A DNA stretch of 64,000 nt from CAYPPG01 sp964412555 (GCA_964412555.1 CAYPPG010000029.1:27094-91093); one strand, 5' to 3'; shown: positions 42,782 to 52,271, counted from the stretch's first letter. Program-made: numbers and translations. Notes: generated from the letters alone by a model not told the origin.

Positions 42782-45730
42782 ATGAACCTAAAAAAATTAA
42801 CTCTTTATTTATCAGTATGTTTGGTATCATTTGGCTTGTTTTCATCTTCAATCTTTGGTGATATCGTGATTAACGAACTCATGTATCATCCCTCGTCCGA
42901 CAATAATGATGAGGAATATCTCGAACTGTACAATACAGGCGATCAAGCAGTAAATTTGTTGAACTATACATTTACAGATGGGATTTCGTTTACATTTACT
43001 AATCCAGTTTCAATCGCTCCGAAAGAATTTCTTGTAGTGGCAAGCAATGCGGATGTGATTCGGGCATTGTATGGAATTGAGAAAGTTGTCGGAAATTACG
43101 ACGGACAGCTAAGTAATGGAGGTGAGACCGTCATTTTGGAAGACAACTTGGGGCGAATTGTGGATGAGCTTACGTATAGTGACTCTGCGCCCTGGCCGGT
43201 GACTCCGGATGGAGACGGACCGTCGTTGGAATTGATCAATCCTGATAAGGATAACAACGATCCGTTCAATTGGCGGGCCGGTGCTTTTCCAGGCAGTGAT
43301 AATCCATGGGGAACACCGGGGGCGCCGAACTCGATCATTTCATCCGATTTGCCTCCTCGTATCGATAATCCTCGCCATCGTCCCGAACGTCCTGTTGCCG
43401 GAGAACCGATTTCGATTCGGGCGGATGTGGTGGATGATTCAGGGATTTTTCGTGTATGGGTTGAATATCGGGTTGAATGGATGCCGGGAGAAATTCCTGT
43501 TTCGTTGGCGGTGCCGGTAAATGAATGGTTATCCGAAGAAATGCGGGACGATGGGACTCGTGGTGACCGTGATGCGGGTGATGAATCGTATGAAACCAAC
43601 CTTCCGAATTTGCCGGCAGGAGTTTTAATTCATTATAAGATTCATGCGCTTGATTTTGTGGCGCAAGAGAATGTTGCTCCGGTTCCGACAGGATATCCGA
43701 AACAATTTGGGATTCTGGTGCGAAGTACAGAGGAAGAGCCGGAAATTCCGGAATATACAATCCTTCTTTCCGAGGAAGATTTGACGAGTTTATCGACAAA
43801 CAGTTTACAATCACCCGGCGAGCCTGAATATAACGATCGCGTTCGGGGGATATTTATCGATCATAGCGGGGAAGTGTATGAAGATGTTCAAATGCGGTTT
43901 GCCGGAAAACCGGATGAGAGGCAGGCGGTGAAATCGAGTTGGAAATTATATTTTAATGATGATTTCGAGTTTGACGGACGCGAAGAGCTGATTCTCGATG
44001 CGCAGTTTCATCCCAGTCTCCCATCGCGGCGTGGGGATGGGGGATTGTATGAAAGCATAGCGTGGGAAGTTTTCCGGCATGTTGGAGTTCCCTCACGCAG
44101 AACAACACCAGTTACCATGCAATTGAATGGATTCGATCAAGGTATCTTTCTACAAAAAGAGAACATCGAAGAAGATTTTCTCGCTCGAATTGGAAAAGAC
44201 CGGGATTCCAATCTCTATCGCTCGGAAGGCGACCCCAGACGAGAGTATCCTGGTACACGCGGTGATGAGAGTATCCTACCGACGCTCGAAGATTATTTGA
44301 AAACTTATGATAATGTGACAAACAGCGATGCCGCTCATGAAGATTTGATTACTTTCATCGAGCGATTGAATACGCTGCAAGAAGCAGAATTGGAGAATTT
44401 TTTCAATTCTTCTGTAAATGTGAATGAACTGCTATCGTTTTTTGCCGCGGGGAATGTAGTGGTTCATGAGGATCGGGTGTGGCACAATCATTTTCTCTAT
44501 CATGACAGTGCAACCGATCGCTGGGAAATATTTCCGGAGAATTTGACACACGTTTTTAAAACCGCCGAGGCGCATCTTTTATATGATGTGCAGGGATTTC
44601 CAACATTTCAGGGGCCGTGGCCGTTGGCGACACAGTTCTTGACGATTCCTGAATTTCAGGGGCGTTATTATGAGAATATTCGGCAACTGCTTGTGACGAT
44701 TTTTCAAGAAAGAGAGCTGTTCCCATTGATTGAGGAATATGTGTCTCGTATTCGTGAACACGCTGAACTTGACCGGCAGATATGGGGCGAACTCGTGGAA
44801 GGATATCGCACGCTCGATGAACACGTACGAGAGTTGAAGGATCTTATTGGAAATCGCCGTATCTCGCTGATCGATCAACTACCGCAACCGGTTCTCATTT
44901 CCAATGCATTTACACAACCGGCTGTTCCGAGTTCTGCCGATCCCATCACTTTTGGTGTGGATGTATTGACTTCTCAAACAGTTGAACGTGTGGTGTTGCA
45001 TTGGAATGCCGGTTCGGATGAGCGAACCGTTGAAATGGAATTGGCTGACGGATCACAGTCAATCTATCAAACTATTATTCCAGCTCAGCCGGATCAGACA
45101 GAAATCCAATATTATTTTTCTGTAACGTTCACCGGTCTTGCAGATATGCGCTATCCCGAAGCACCAAGCCAATCGCTCAATATTACGGTAGATGACAATC
45201 CTATGGTGACACCCGGTACTGTGGTCATCAATGAAATTATGTACCATAGTGCGATCGATGAAAATGAGTGGTTTGAATTGTACAATGCCGGTCAAATACC
45301 AGTGGATTTAAGCGGGTGGGTGTATAAAGACGACAATGATGACCATCGGTTTTTGATTCCGGATGGTACTATTCTGCATGCGGATGGGTATGTTGTAATT
45401 GCCTTGGATGCTGCGTTAGTCACTCAACTGTACGGGATCACCAATGTGATCGATGGAGTAACCTTCAATTTAGGAAATGGTGGAGATGCGGTACGAATTT
45501 TCGATCCCGACGGTCAGTTGATCGATTCCGTTCAGTACGATGACGAAGCCCCTTGGCCGAGTGAAGCGGACGGTAATGGACCATCGCTCGAATTGATTGA
45601 AGCGATACGGGATAACGGCTTGTTCATCAATTGGCTTCCGAGTGATGAGAGTGCTCCGAGGGGAACCCCGGGCCGCCGAAATAGCGTTTCACCCCCGCCG
45701 ACAGCGGTTGCGGATTGGATGATGTTTTGA
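42782..45730 (+). CDS. exported CotH-kinase-type protein with two lamin-tail domains
   Basis: A 982-residue exported protein. A signal peptide (LSVCLVSFGLFSSSIFG) precedes an N-terminal lamin-tail domain (IVINELMYHPSSDNNDEEYLELYNTG, about 25-170). After a beta-rich linker comes a CotH-like domain (about 350-680) with RGIFIDHSGEVYEDVQMRFAGKPD, WKLYFNDDFEFDGREELILDAQFHP and the DxE-type NLYRSEGDPR. A second lamin-tail domain (VVINEIMYHSAIDENEWFELYNAG) is near 825-960. The start is the ATG at 42782 or an ATG two codons earlier. Family proteins phosphorylate spore-coat proteins in Bacillus; in this setting the activity is unknown. The C-terminus ends ...VADWMMF, like the LamG protein at 48851. 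Confidence 0.85.
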   Translation: MNLKKLTLYLSVCLVSFGLFSSSIFGDIVINELMYHPSSDNNDEEYLELYNTGDQAVNLLNYTFTDGISFTFTNPVSIAPKEFLVVASNADVIRALYGIEKVVGNYDGQLSNGGETVILEDNLGRIVDELTYSDSAPWPVTPDGDGPSLELINPDKDNNDPFNWRAGAFPGSDNPWGTPGAPNSIISSDLPPRIDNPRHRPERPVAGEPISIRADVVDDSGIFRVWVEYRVEWMPGEIPVSLAVPVNEWLSEEMRDDGTRGDRDAGDESYETNLPNLPAGVLIHYKIHALDFVAQENVAPVPTGYPKQFGILVRSTEEEPEIPEYTILLSEEDLTSLSTNSLQSPGEPEYNDRVRGIFIDHSGEVYEDVQMRFAGKPDERQAVKSSWKLYFNDDFEFDGREELILDAQFHPSLPSRRGDGGLYESIAWEVFRHVGVPSRRTTPVTMQLNGFDQGIFLQKENIEEDFLARIGKDRDSNLYRSEGDPRREYPGTRGDESILPTLEDYLKTYDNVTNSDAAHEDLITFIERLNTLQEAELENFFNSSVNVNELLSFFAAGNVVVHEDRVWHNHFLYHDSATDRWEIFPENLTHVFKTAEAHLLYDVQGFPTFQGPWPLATQFLTIPEFQGRYYENIRQLLVTIFQERELFPLIEEYVSRIREHAELDRQIWGELVEGYRTLDEHVRELKDLIGNRRISLIDQLPQPVLISNAFTQPAVPSSADPITFGVDVLTSQTVERVVLHWNAGSDERTVEMELADGSQSIYQTIIPAQPDQTEIQYYFSVTFTGLADMRYPEAPSQSLNITVDDNPMVTPGTVVINEIMYHSAIDENEWFELYNAGQIPVDLSGWVYKDDNDDHRFLIPDGTILHADGYVVIALDAALVTQLYGITNVIDGVTFNLGNGGDAVRIFDPDGQLIDSVQYDDEAPWPSEADGNGPSLELIEAIRDNGLFINWLPSDESAPRGTPGRRNSVSPPPTAVADWMMF

Positions 45731-45765
45731 TTTTTATATTTTTCTGTATTTCACCCTTAGATATG

Positions 45766-45781
45766 AGAACTTTCTCATCTC
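45766..45781. repeat. short hairpin before the bd-like cluster
   Basis: ATGAGAA pairs with TTCTCAT with a two-base loop, 36 bases after the CotH stop. There is no T-run after it, so it is not a clear terminator; it may be part of the leader of the next operon. Confidence 0.3.
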
Positions 45782-45905
45782 AAGAGAATTGCTGAATCAT
45801 GTACCCTTGCGTTTTCCTTTTTCATTGTGAAAATAATTCCATTGGTTAAAAAAATAACTTAGCCTCCTTTGATTATAGGTATGCGGAGAAAGGAGTATTG
45901 CGCTG

Positions 45906-47315
45906 ATGGATTTTCCGATATTTCATCTCGATTTTATCGGGAATCGGTTCTTGATTGCTCTGATCGCGATCGTTCATGTTTTTGTGAATCATCCGATGGC
46001 GGTCGGGGCGATTCCATTGATTACCTTGATGGAGTGGTGGGGAAAACGGAGCGGAGATAAGCGGTGGGATGACCTTGCGTATAAAATTTTGTTGGTTTGT
46101 TTCATTATCACAACGAGCGTGGGAGCGTTGACCGGAGTCGGTATTTGGTTCTCGACCTCGTTAGTGAATCCTTATGCTATAGGCAGTTTAATTCGAGTCT
46201 TTTTCTGGGCTTGGTTTTCCGAATGGATCGTATTTGTCACAGAAGTGATTTTAATTTTAGCATATTTTTTGCTTTGGAAGAGAATGGAGGGAGAAAAGAA
46301 ATCGCTCCATATTGCGTTGGGCGTTGTTCTCTCCATTGCCTCCTGGCTGACCATGGCCATCATTGTCGGTATTTTGGGGTATATGATGGATGTCGGGAAT
46401 TGGAATGAAGGGGAAGGTCTTGTCACCGCTTTTCTCAATCCTGTTTATCTTCCTCAGTTGGCTTTTCGCACACCGCTCGCGATGGCGACGGCGGGAATGT
46501 TCGCGCTATTTTTATCTTATTTTTTTACGGAAAAAGGGAGCCATTTTCAGTTGAAGGCCATGCGTTTCATCTCAATTTGGTCGGTTGCCTGGGTTCCGCT
46601 TTGTTTGGCGGGAGGTCTCTGGTACTGGAAAATCATCCCGGAATCCATGGTGGGGAATGTGGATGTAGCCATAGCCACCCAAGTTTTTGCGGATCGTTAT
46701 GAAGTGATTCTGAATGCATTGCTCTTCTCTTTTGGCTTGTCGGTTCTCATATTGACGTGGTCAGTGATCAAACCTTCGCGATTGCCCCGTTTGGCGTTGG
46801 TTTTGCCGTTTGTGGTTGCCTTGTTGACGTTGGGATATTTCGAGCGGGTTCGAGAATTCATCCGTAAACCGTATGTCATCCAAAATTATATGTATGCCAA
46901 CGGTATTCGTGTTGCCGATTATCCACTGTTGAATCAACGGGGGATTCTGCCTTATTCCGTTTATAGCGACGTAAAGATGGTGACAGAAGACAATTCTATA
47001 CAAGCCGGTGAGGAGGTATTCAAGATCGCTTGTACCCGCTGCCATACCACGAACGGTATGAACGGTATATTGAGCAAATTTGAAACCATGTATGGTCAAG
47101 ACCGCTGGGATAAACAATCAATGGTTGCGTATATCAATGGGATGCATAACGTGCGTCCCTTCATGCCTCCGTTTCCCGGGAATCAGGCGGAAGTGGCGGC
47201 ATTGGTAGAGTATATTTTGTCTCTTCGAGATTTTCCGGTTCCGGTCAAAGGCGCACAAACAGTAAAAGAAACCACCAAACAGAGGAAAGAAACGATTCTC
47301 GGGTTTGCAGGCTAA
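45906..47315 (+). CDS. cytochrome-bd-like membrane subunit with C-terminal c-type heme domain
   Basis: A 469-residue membrane protein related to cytochrome bd subunit I, with about nine hydrophobic segments. The first helix carries HVFVNHPMAVGA with a candidate heme-ligand His; later helices have Glu and Trp residues in WAWFSEWIVFVTEVILIL as in quinol oxidases. Unlike ordinary CydA it ends in a soluble domain with one c-type heme motif CTRCH (about residue 376) and a distal Met candidate (RPFMPPFP). The ribosome site AAAGGAG is nine bases before the ATG. It is followed 31 bases later by a similar subunit. The pair may form a membrane oxidase or reductase of bd-like type; electron donor and acceptor are inference. 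Confidence 0.78.
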   Translation: MDFPIFHLDFIGNRFLIALIAIVHVFVNHPMAVGAIPLITLMEWWGKRSGDKRWDDLAYKILLVCFIITTSVGALTGVGIWFSTSLVNPYAIGSLIRVFFWAWFSEWIVFVTEVILILAYFLLWKRMEGEKKSLHIALGVVLSIASWLTMAIIVGILGYMMDVGNWNEGEGLVTAFLNPVYLPQLAFRTPLAMATAGMFALFLSYFFTEKGSHFQLKAMRFISIWSVAWVPLCLAGGLWYWKIIPESMVGNVDVAIATQVFADRYEVILNALLFSFGLSVLILTWSVIKPSRLPRLALVLPFVVALLTLGYFERVREFIRKPYVIQNYMYANGIRVADYPLLNQRGILPYSVYSDVKMVTEDNSIQAGEEVFKIACTRCHTTNGMNGILSKFETMYGQDRWDKQSMVAYINGMHNVRPFMPPFPGNQAEVAALVEYILSLRDFPVPVKGAQTVKETTKQRKETILGFAG

Positions 47316-47346
47316 ATTTATAATCACAAGAAATTGAGGATTTTTT

Positions 47347-48807
47347 ATGGAAACGATATCCCACATCCCGGTTCCGAAAGATATCCCCTTGGATTTGCCA
47401 TCGGATCCGCATAATTTGAAACTGCTTGTCATTTTTGTATTTCTTCTCCATATATTGTTTGTCAATCTCATGATCGGCAGTACATTGTTTTCGCTCGTTT
47501 TTGAATTTATGGGATTGAAGAAAAAAGATTACGATCAACTGGCAAGGAGAATCACATCCACGATTGCCGTCAATAAAAGTTTAGCGGTTGTTCTCGGTGT
47601 GGCGCCGTTGTTGACGCTGAACGTCCTTTATACCGTTTATTTTTATACGGCGAATTCGTTGACGGGGATCGCATGGATCATGGTGGTTCCGCTTGTTTCC
47701 GTCGCTTTTTTGCTGGGATATGTTTATAAATACACCTGGGATCGGCTCGCTCATCAAAAAGGAGTGCATATGGCAATCGGAGCCGGGGCCGCTATCTTGT
47801 TTTTGTTGATCCCGTTTATTTTCTTGTCCAATATCAATTTGATGCAGTTTCCGGATCGTTGGCCTGAGGTCGGCGGTTGGTTGTCGACCGTGATTCTTCC
47901 AAATGTGATCCCCCGTTATATTCACTTCATCATTGGCAGCATTGCGGTGAGCGGTCTCTTTTTTGCCGGTTATTTTACCGTCCGTGAATATCCGGCGGAA
48001 AAAGTATTTGAAGAACTGGATCGCCCCAAATTAAGACAGATTTTTTACAGTATTGCATTCAGCGCAACAGCGGCGAATTTTTTAGCCGGTCCATTATTGC
48101 TTTTCACATTACCAACTCAAGGATTGAGTTGGACGATGGTGGGGATCATTTTTTGTGGCGTGGCCTTGGCAGTGATTGCATTTGTCTTGCTGTGGCGTGA
48201 GATCGTGACGCCAAAAATAACCTATGCCCTTCGCTTTTATATGATCATCGCATTATTGACCGGCACCGTCATTTTTATGGCTACCGGAAGGCAGGTGTAT
48301 CGGGAGAATGCAATTTCTCCACACCGGCAAGCCATGGATGATGAGACATTAGCCTATATGTCTATGGTCAATGTCGCGCAATGGCGGCTTTCGCAGGGAT
48401 TGGGAATAGCTGAAGGAGATGCATCTCTTTCGCCCGGAGAAAAAGTGTTTCAGAACGTTTGCGCCACCTGTCATGCGCTTGATCAACGGTTGGTTGGACC
48501 CTCGTTAAAAGAAATTGCGGAAATTTATAAGGATGATATCGACGGCATGATCCAGTGGATCAAAGATCCGGGCAAAAAACGGCCGGATTATCCACCTATG
48601 CCGGCAATCAAACTTTCTGAATCTCAATATCAGGCTGTTGCGAATTATGTGCTTGATCAGGTCTTCGGCAAGGAAGAATCTGAAGAACAAGAATCCCAAA
48701 AAGAAGAGACAGAAAAGCCGAAGGCGTCAAAGGCGGAAGTTGATCAAACCACGCAACCAGTACAAGAGAAGGAGCAAGAACAGAACAAGAAAAAAGAAGG
48801 CAGTTGA
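47347..48807 (+). CDS. second bd-like membrane subunit with C-terminal c-type heme domain
   Basis: A 486-residue membrane protein, about nine hydrophobic segments, with possible heme ligands in LKLLVIFVFLLHILFVNLMIGS and PRYIHFIIGSIAVSG. A periplasmic-type heme motif CATCH follows near residue 372 in VFQNVCATCHALDQRLVGPSL, with an axial Met candidate in YPPMPAIKLS. After the heme domain there is a 50-residue tail rich in Glu, Lys and Gln with no recognisable fold. It follows the first subunit by 31 bases. Because both carry heme c, the complex has two c hemes plus presumed b/d hemes. The stop codon lies within an inverted repeat that serves as terminator for the opposite gene. Confidence 0.75.
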   Translation: METISHIPVPKDIPLDLPSDPHNLKLLVIFVFLLHILFVNLMIGSTLFSLVFEFMGLKKKDYDQLARRITSTIAVNKSLAVVLGVAPLLTLNVLYTVYFYTANSLTGIAWIMVVPLVSVAFLLGYVYKYTWDRLAHQKGVHMAIGAGAAILFLLIPFIFLSNINLMQFPDRWPEVGGWLSTVILPNVIPRYIHFIIGSIAVSGLFFAGYFTVREYPAEKVFEELDRPKLRQIFYSIAFSATAANFLAGPLLLFTLPTQGLSWTMVGIIFCGVALAVIAFVLLWREIVTPKITYALRFYMIIALLTGTVIFMATGRQVYRENAISPHRQAMDDETLAYMSMVNVAQWRLSQGLGIAEGDASLSPGEKVFQNVCATCHALDQRLVGPSLKEIAEIYKDDIDGMIQWIKDPGKKRPDYPPMPAIKLSESQYQAVANYVLDQVFGKEESEEQESQKEETEKPKASKAEVDQTTQPVQEKEQEQNKKKEGS

Positions 48808-48816
48808 GAAACTGCC
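48787..48816 (-). terminator. minus-strand terminator embedded in the bd-like gene tail
   Basis: GGCAGTT (48799-48805) pairs with AACTGCC (48810-48816), loop GAGA. On the minus strand the hairpin is followed by TTCTTTTTTC (from 48798 downwards), so it can end transcription of the LamG gene, whose stop is at 48851. The T-run is the complement of the Lys-rich 3' end of the bd-like gene. Confidence 0.55.
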
Positions 48817-48850
48817 CTCGTTAAAAATAAAAGGATGAAAAGAGAAACGT

Positions 48851-50623
48851 TTAGAAAAGTTCCCAATCGGACACGTCTACATCGTCGCCGACAAACGGTC
48901 CGGCATTGTAATTTTGGGATACTTCATCAGTGGTCAGAGCGCGATTGTAGATCGCGACCAGGTGGAATTGCCCTAACCAAGCGCGATTTGTTGCGATTTC
49001 ATTCCCCAATCCAAAACGATACGTCGGATCCCAGGGAGAAAACTCACCCGGTACTTCAGTAATCGGAGTGCTACCGTTTTGAAAGACTTCAAAGGATTCG
49101 TTGTTGATATACACGGCGACTGCGCCTGAGGCCTCGCGTGTCCAAACCACATGCGTAAGCGCTTCGGTGAAAGAACCGACCGGAGAGTCCGCTTGAAATT
49201 CATTGTTTTCCGTTGTGCGGTAGCGCATTTCAAAGCGGTCACTGCCGGCATTGTAGCGTCCTTGGCCGAGGGTGAAATTTCGGTTATAGGCGTCGATTGA
49301 GCAAGTGATAATTCGGGCAGGACCGTTTTGTCCGATATCCGATGTTTTGATCCATCCTTCCACGGTCAGTTCGCTGGTCGCTACGCATCCATCGATGATT
49401 TTTGTTGCAGGTCCTTCCGTTACGATTTGATTGGTACCTGTGGTTTCCAGGTAGCCATCGCCCCACTCGAAGTTATCCGGATCCTCGATGGTTAAATTCA
49501 TAGGATCACCTACGCCGGAAGTATCGTTCACCGTCAACCCGATTCCTTCACTTAATGTGTACAAGACCAACAATCCATCATCGACGCGATTTCCACCCGT
49601 GATGTCCAAAAGTGGCAGGGTATTGGGGCCAAGAATGCGTACACTTTCTTGAAGATCCCCGTTCCAAACAGCGAAATCACCGGGTGAAGCCGGAACGGTT
49701 ACCTGATAATTCAGGGTAGTCTCACCGACGGGCAGACCGGTCAAATTCCATTCAATTGTACCATTGCTGAGAGTGCCCCCATTGGAAATATTGCTGGCAG
49801 ACCAACCTTCCGGAATCGTTTCTGAAACCGTGGCCGTATTTCGGTCCTCTCCGGATACAAAAACACTGATATTTACATTGATCGTATCACCGCCTTTATA
49901 AGACTGTTGAGAGAGAGTTCGTTGGGCTACCGGAGGGGTCGAGACGAATTCAAGGTTACTAACCTCGACTAAACCAAGGACGCTGTCGTTCCCTGCGCTG
50001 CCGACAGCCACTCCGAAGGCGGCAGACTCACCTGCCCATTTGAGAACACGGCTGTCCGCGATAAACCAATTCTCACCATCGGGTGAATATTCCCCGAAAA
50101 AGATGTTGACCGGTTCAACTCGGGTAACTCGGAACCACAGACCGTCCCCTGTATCTTCGATTCGATTTCCTTCTTCATCGTAAAGGGGGATACGCACATT
50201 CCCACTGGCGCCGGTGCGGAACCGATACAAAGCAGAGGCACCGATCACACCTGCGCCTTCGTCGAACAGCAATTCAACTGCGTAGAAATTCGATGCGCCG
50301 TCCGCCGCATGTTCTCGGATCATTAGAGCGCTTTGCCCTTCAATAGGATACAAGCGAGCCTGCAAAGAATAACTGCCCGAGAGTTCCGAATACACATAAA
50401 ATCCTTCGTCGCTTGCCACGCCTAAGCCCTCTTCAATCCGAACACCGAAGGCTCCATTGCCTGAAATTTCGAGTGTGTCCCCGACTTCTCTTGCTTCACC
50501 GGGGATGTGATCGTCTAGTTCCCATTCAACCGTTTGGTCGAATATTTCCTGGGAGAATCCGGGAAACGCGAGGAGACTCACCATGCATACGATCGACCCG
50601 GCTTGAAAAATTTTACTCATCAT
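48851..50623 (-). CDS. exported LamG-type/DUF11-type beta-sandwich protein
   Basis: A 590-residue exported protein. A signal peptide (SIVCMVSLLAFPGFSQ) precedes an N-terminal domain (about 30-220) resembling DUF1349/regulatory beta-jelly-roll proteins with DGENWFIADSRVLKWAGE. A DUF11-like repeat domain follows (QRTLSQQSYKGGDTINVNISVFVSGEDRNTATVSETIPEGWS). The C-terminal domain is a LamG/concanavalin-like fold (about 380-580; DGLLVLYTLSEGIGLTVNDTSGVGDPMNLTIEDPDNFEWGDGYLET in outline, ending with YNRALTTDEVSQNYNAG). The ATG at 50623 follows AAAGGAGG closely; an upstream ATG at 50662 lacks a site. The last residues DVDVSDWELF resemble the CotH protein ending. Confidence 0.82.
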   Translation of the reverse strand: MMSKIFQAGSIVCMVSLLAFPGFSQEIFDQTVEWELDDHIPGEAREVGDTLEISGNGAFGVRIEEGLGVASDEGFYVYSELSGSYSLQARLYPIEGQSALMIREHAADGASNFYAVELLFDEGAGVIGASALYRFRTGASGNVRIPLYDEEGNRIEDTGDGLWFRVTRVEPVNIFFGEYSPDGENWFIADSRVLKWAGESAAFGVAVGSAGNDSVLGLVEVSNLEFVSTPPVAQRTLSQQSYKGGDTINVNISVFVSGEDRNTATVSETIPEGWSASNISNGGTLSNGTIEWNLTGLPVGETTLNYQVTVPASPGDFAVWNGDLQESVRILGPNTLPLLDITGGNRVDDGLLVLYTLSEGIGLTVNDTSGVGDPMNLTIEDPDNFEWGDGYLETTGTNQIVTEGPATKIIDGCVATSELTVEGWIKTSDIGQNGPARIITCSIDAYNRNFTLGQGRYNAGSDRFEMRYRTTENNEFQADSPVGSFTEALTHVVWTREASGAVAVYINNESFEVFQNGSTPITEVPGEFSPWDPTYRFGLGNEIATNRAWLGQFHLVAIYNRALTTDEVSQNYNAGPFVGDDVDVSDWELF

Positions 50624-50663
50624 TGTCTTACCTCCTTTGTTTTTGTGAGTTTTCTGTTTCAAC

Positions 50664-50705
50664 CTTAGTGCACTAAGATGTTCTCATATATTAGGAGTTT
50701 GTCAA
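50664..50705 (-). promoter_or_regulatory. promoter and palindromic operator of the LamG gene
   Basis: On the minus strand a perfect TTGACA (50705-50700) has only a weak -10 (GAACAT at 16 bases). Just downstream lies a perfect 14-base palindrome CTTAGTGCACTAAG (50664-50677), about 40 bases before the start codon and outside the ribosome site. Position and symmetry suggest a repressor site near the transcription start. Confidence 0.45.
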
Positions 50706-50863
50706 GATTAACTTGAAAAATTGTTTCTATTGAAAGAAGGAAAAGCGCCATCATTGAGAAGAAAGATCACACCTAAAATCTCGACTCGATTTCCTTTATA
50801 ATGTTTTTGATAGTGAAGGTTACGTGTATCTTGTTCGAAATAGATAATGAGAAAGGAGCTCTC

Positions 50864-52156
50864 ATGCAAGGATTTAAGAGACGAACTTTTTTAAAGACGG
50901 TAACAGCGGCAGGGGCAATGACGTTGGTGCAGAAAACGAGGGCCGCTGAAGAGGATAAAACATTAAAATTCGGCCTGATCGGTTGCGGATGGTATGGAAA
51001 TGTCGATTTAAAAGCGGCATTCAAAATCGGCAATGTCGAAGCCGTTGCCCTATGCGATGTGGACAGTGAACATCTGAAAAATACTGCTGATGAAACTGAA
51101 AAAATGCAAGGTTCGCGGCCGAAGACGTTCAAGGATTACCGCGAATTGCTCGAGATGGACGGTCTGGATTTTGTGATTATCGCAACGCCGCCTCAATGGC
51201 ATGCATTGCCGTTTATTGCAGCCTGTGAAAAGGGTATCGATATTTATTGTGAAAAACCGTTGGCTTACGATATCCGCGAAGGACGTGCGATGGTTGATGC
51301 GGCAAAAAAGGCGGAAAATATCGTCCAAATTGGATTTCAAAGGCGGCAAAGCGGCGCAGTACAGCAAGTGAAGCAATTTATACAAGAAGGCAATCTTGGA
51401 TCGATTCAACAAGTCGAAGCCCAGATCAATTACAAACCCAGTATTCGAGACACGACCATCCAAGAACCTCCGGAATCGTTGGATTGGGATATGTGGTGCG
51501 GTCCCGGTCCGAAATTACCATATCGACCGCAAATTGGCCATTTTGCATGGCGTTTGGAAAAAGCATATGGCAATGGGCACCTTGTCGATTGGGGAATCCA
51601 TTGGATCGATGCCATTCGTGTCATTTTGGAAGAATCAATGCCGCACACGATTCAAGCCGCAGGGGGGATTTATTACTTCAAGAATCAAATTACTACCCCC
51701 GATTTGCTGACGGCGCAATTTGATTTCGATCAGTGCCCAGTCGTGTGGCGTCATCGAATGTTCGGGGCGGCGGAATATGCTCCGGAGACGAAGAATGGCA
51801 TTTTCTTGTATGGTGAGAAGGGAACCATCTTTGTCAACGATCGCAAATGGGTGATGATTCCAGCGAATCAGGAGGAAGAACGGCAAGAGACGGAAGTGCA
51901 GAGCGAGGCCGCATTGGAGCATATGGCCGATTTTCTAAATGCGGTTCGATCTCGTGTTCCGTCTTCCTGTTTACCGGAAGACGCTTTTCAATCCACGGCG
52001 ACGGTGCAATTGGGGATGATTTCGTACACAACCGGCTCGAAAGTGGATTGGGATCCCAAAAATGAAACGATCATTGATAATTTCGAAGCCGAACGGCATT
52101 TGAAACGATTTTACCGTTCGCCGTGGAAGCACCCGTATCATCAGGATTTATTGTAA
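50864..52156 (+). CDS. Tat-exported Gfo/Idh/MocA-family oxidoreductase
   Basis: A 430-residue NAD(P)-dependent oxidoreductase. The N-terminus is a Tat-type leader KRRTFLKTVTAAGAM. It is followed by the Rossmann start LKFGLIGCGWYGNVDL, the ATPPQWHALPFIAACEKGIDIYCEKPLAYD block with Glu-Lys-Pro of the family, and WRLEKAYGNGHLVDWGIHWIDAIR with the presumed catalytic residues. These exported members usually oxidise or isomerise sugars or sugar acids in the periplasm. The start at 50864 is fixed by AAAGGAG and by the Tat motif; the upstream hydrophobic stretch in frame is not part of a leader. The gene sits alone between the LamG gene and a palindrome. Confidence 0.9.
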   Translation: MQGFKRRTFLKTVTAAGAMTLVQKTRAAEEDKTLKFGLIGCGWYGNVDLKAAFKIGNVEAVALCDVDSEHLKNTADETEKMQGSRPKTFKDYRELLEMDGLDFVIIATPPQWHALPFIAACEKGIDIYCEKPLAYDIREGRAMVDAAKKAENIVQIGFQRRQSGAVQQVKQFIQEGNLGSIQQVEAQINYKPSIRDTTIQEPPESLDWDMWCGPGPKLPYRPQIGHFAWRLEKAYGNGHLVDWGIHWIDAIRVILEESMPHTIQAAGGIYYFKNQITTPDLLTAQFDFDQCPVVWRHRMFGAAEYAPETKNGIFLYGEKGTIFVNDRKWVMIPANQEEERQETEVQSEAALEHMADFLNAVRSRVPSSCLPEDAFQSTATVQLGMISYTTGSKVDWDPKNETIIDNFEAERHLKRFYRSPWKHPYHQDLL

Positions 52157-52168
52157 ACATTGAGTGTC

Positions 52169-52194
52169 AGGGGCAAGGCAACAGCTAGCCCTTG
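52169..52194. repeat. degenerate GGGCAAGG...GCCCTTG repeat
   Basis: A short inverted repeat with AGGGGCAAGG and AGCCCTTG arms, reminiscent of half of the element at 41949-42021. Too degenerate to be sure. Confidence 0.3.
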
Positions 52195-52243
52195 ATCTGA
52201 GATTATATTTATTGAAATGTATAAAAAAATATTTATCCGGTAG

Positions 52244-52271
52244 GGTGGGTTGAATGCCAATGAAACCCACC
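52244..52271. repeat. GGTGGGTT...AACCCACC hairpin between convergent genes
   Basis: GGTGGGTT (52244-52251) pairs with AACCCACC (52264-52271), loop GAATGCCAATGA, followed on the + strand by TTTTT. It can terminate the Gfo gene. It resembles in design the hairpins at 3942-3966 and 39264-39292. Confidence 0.6.
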
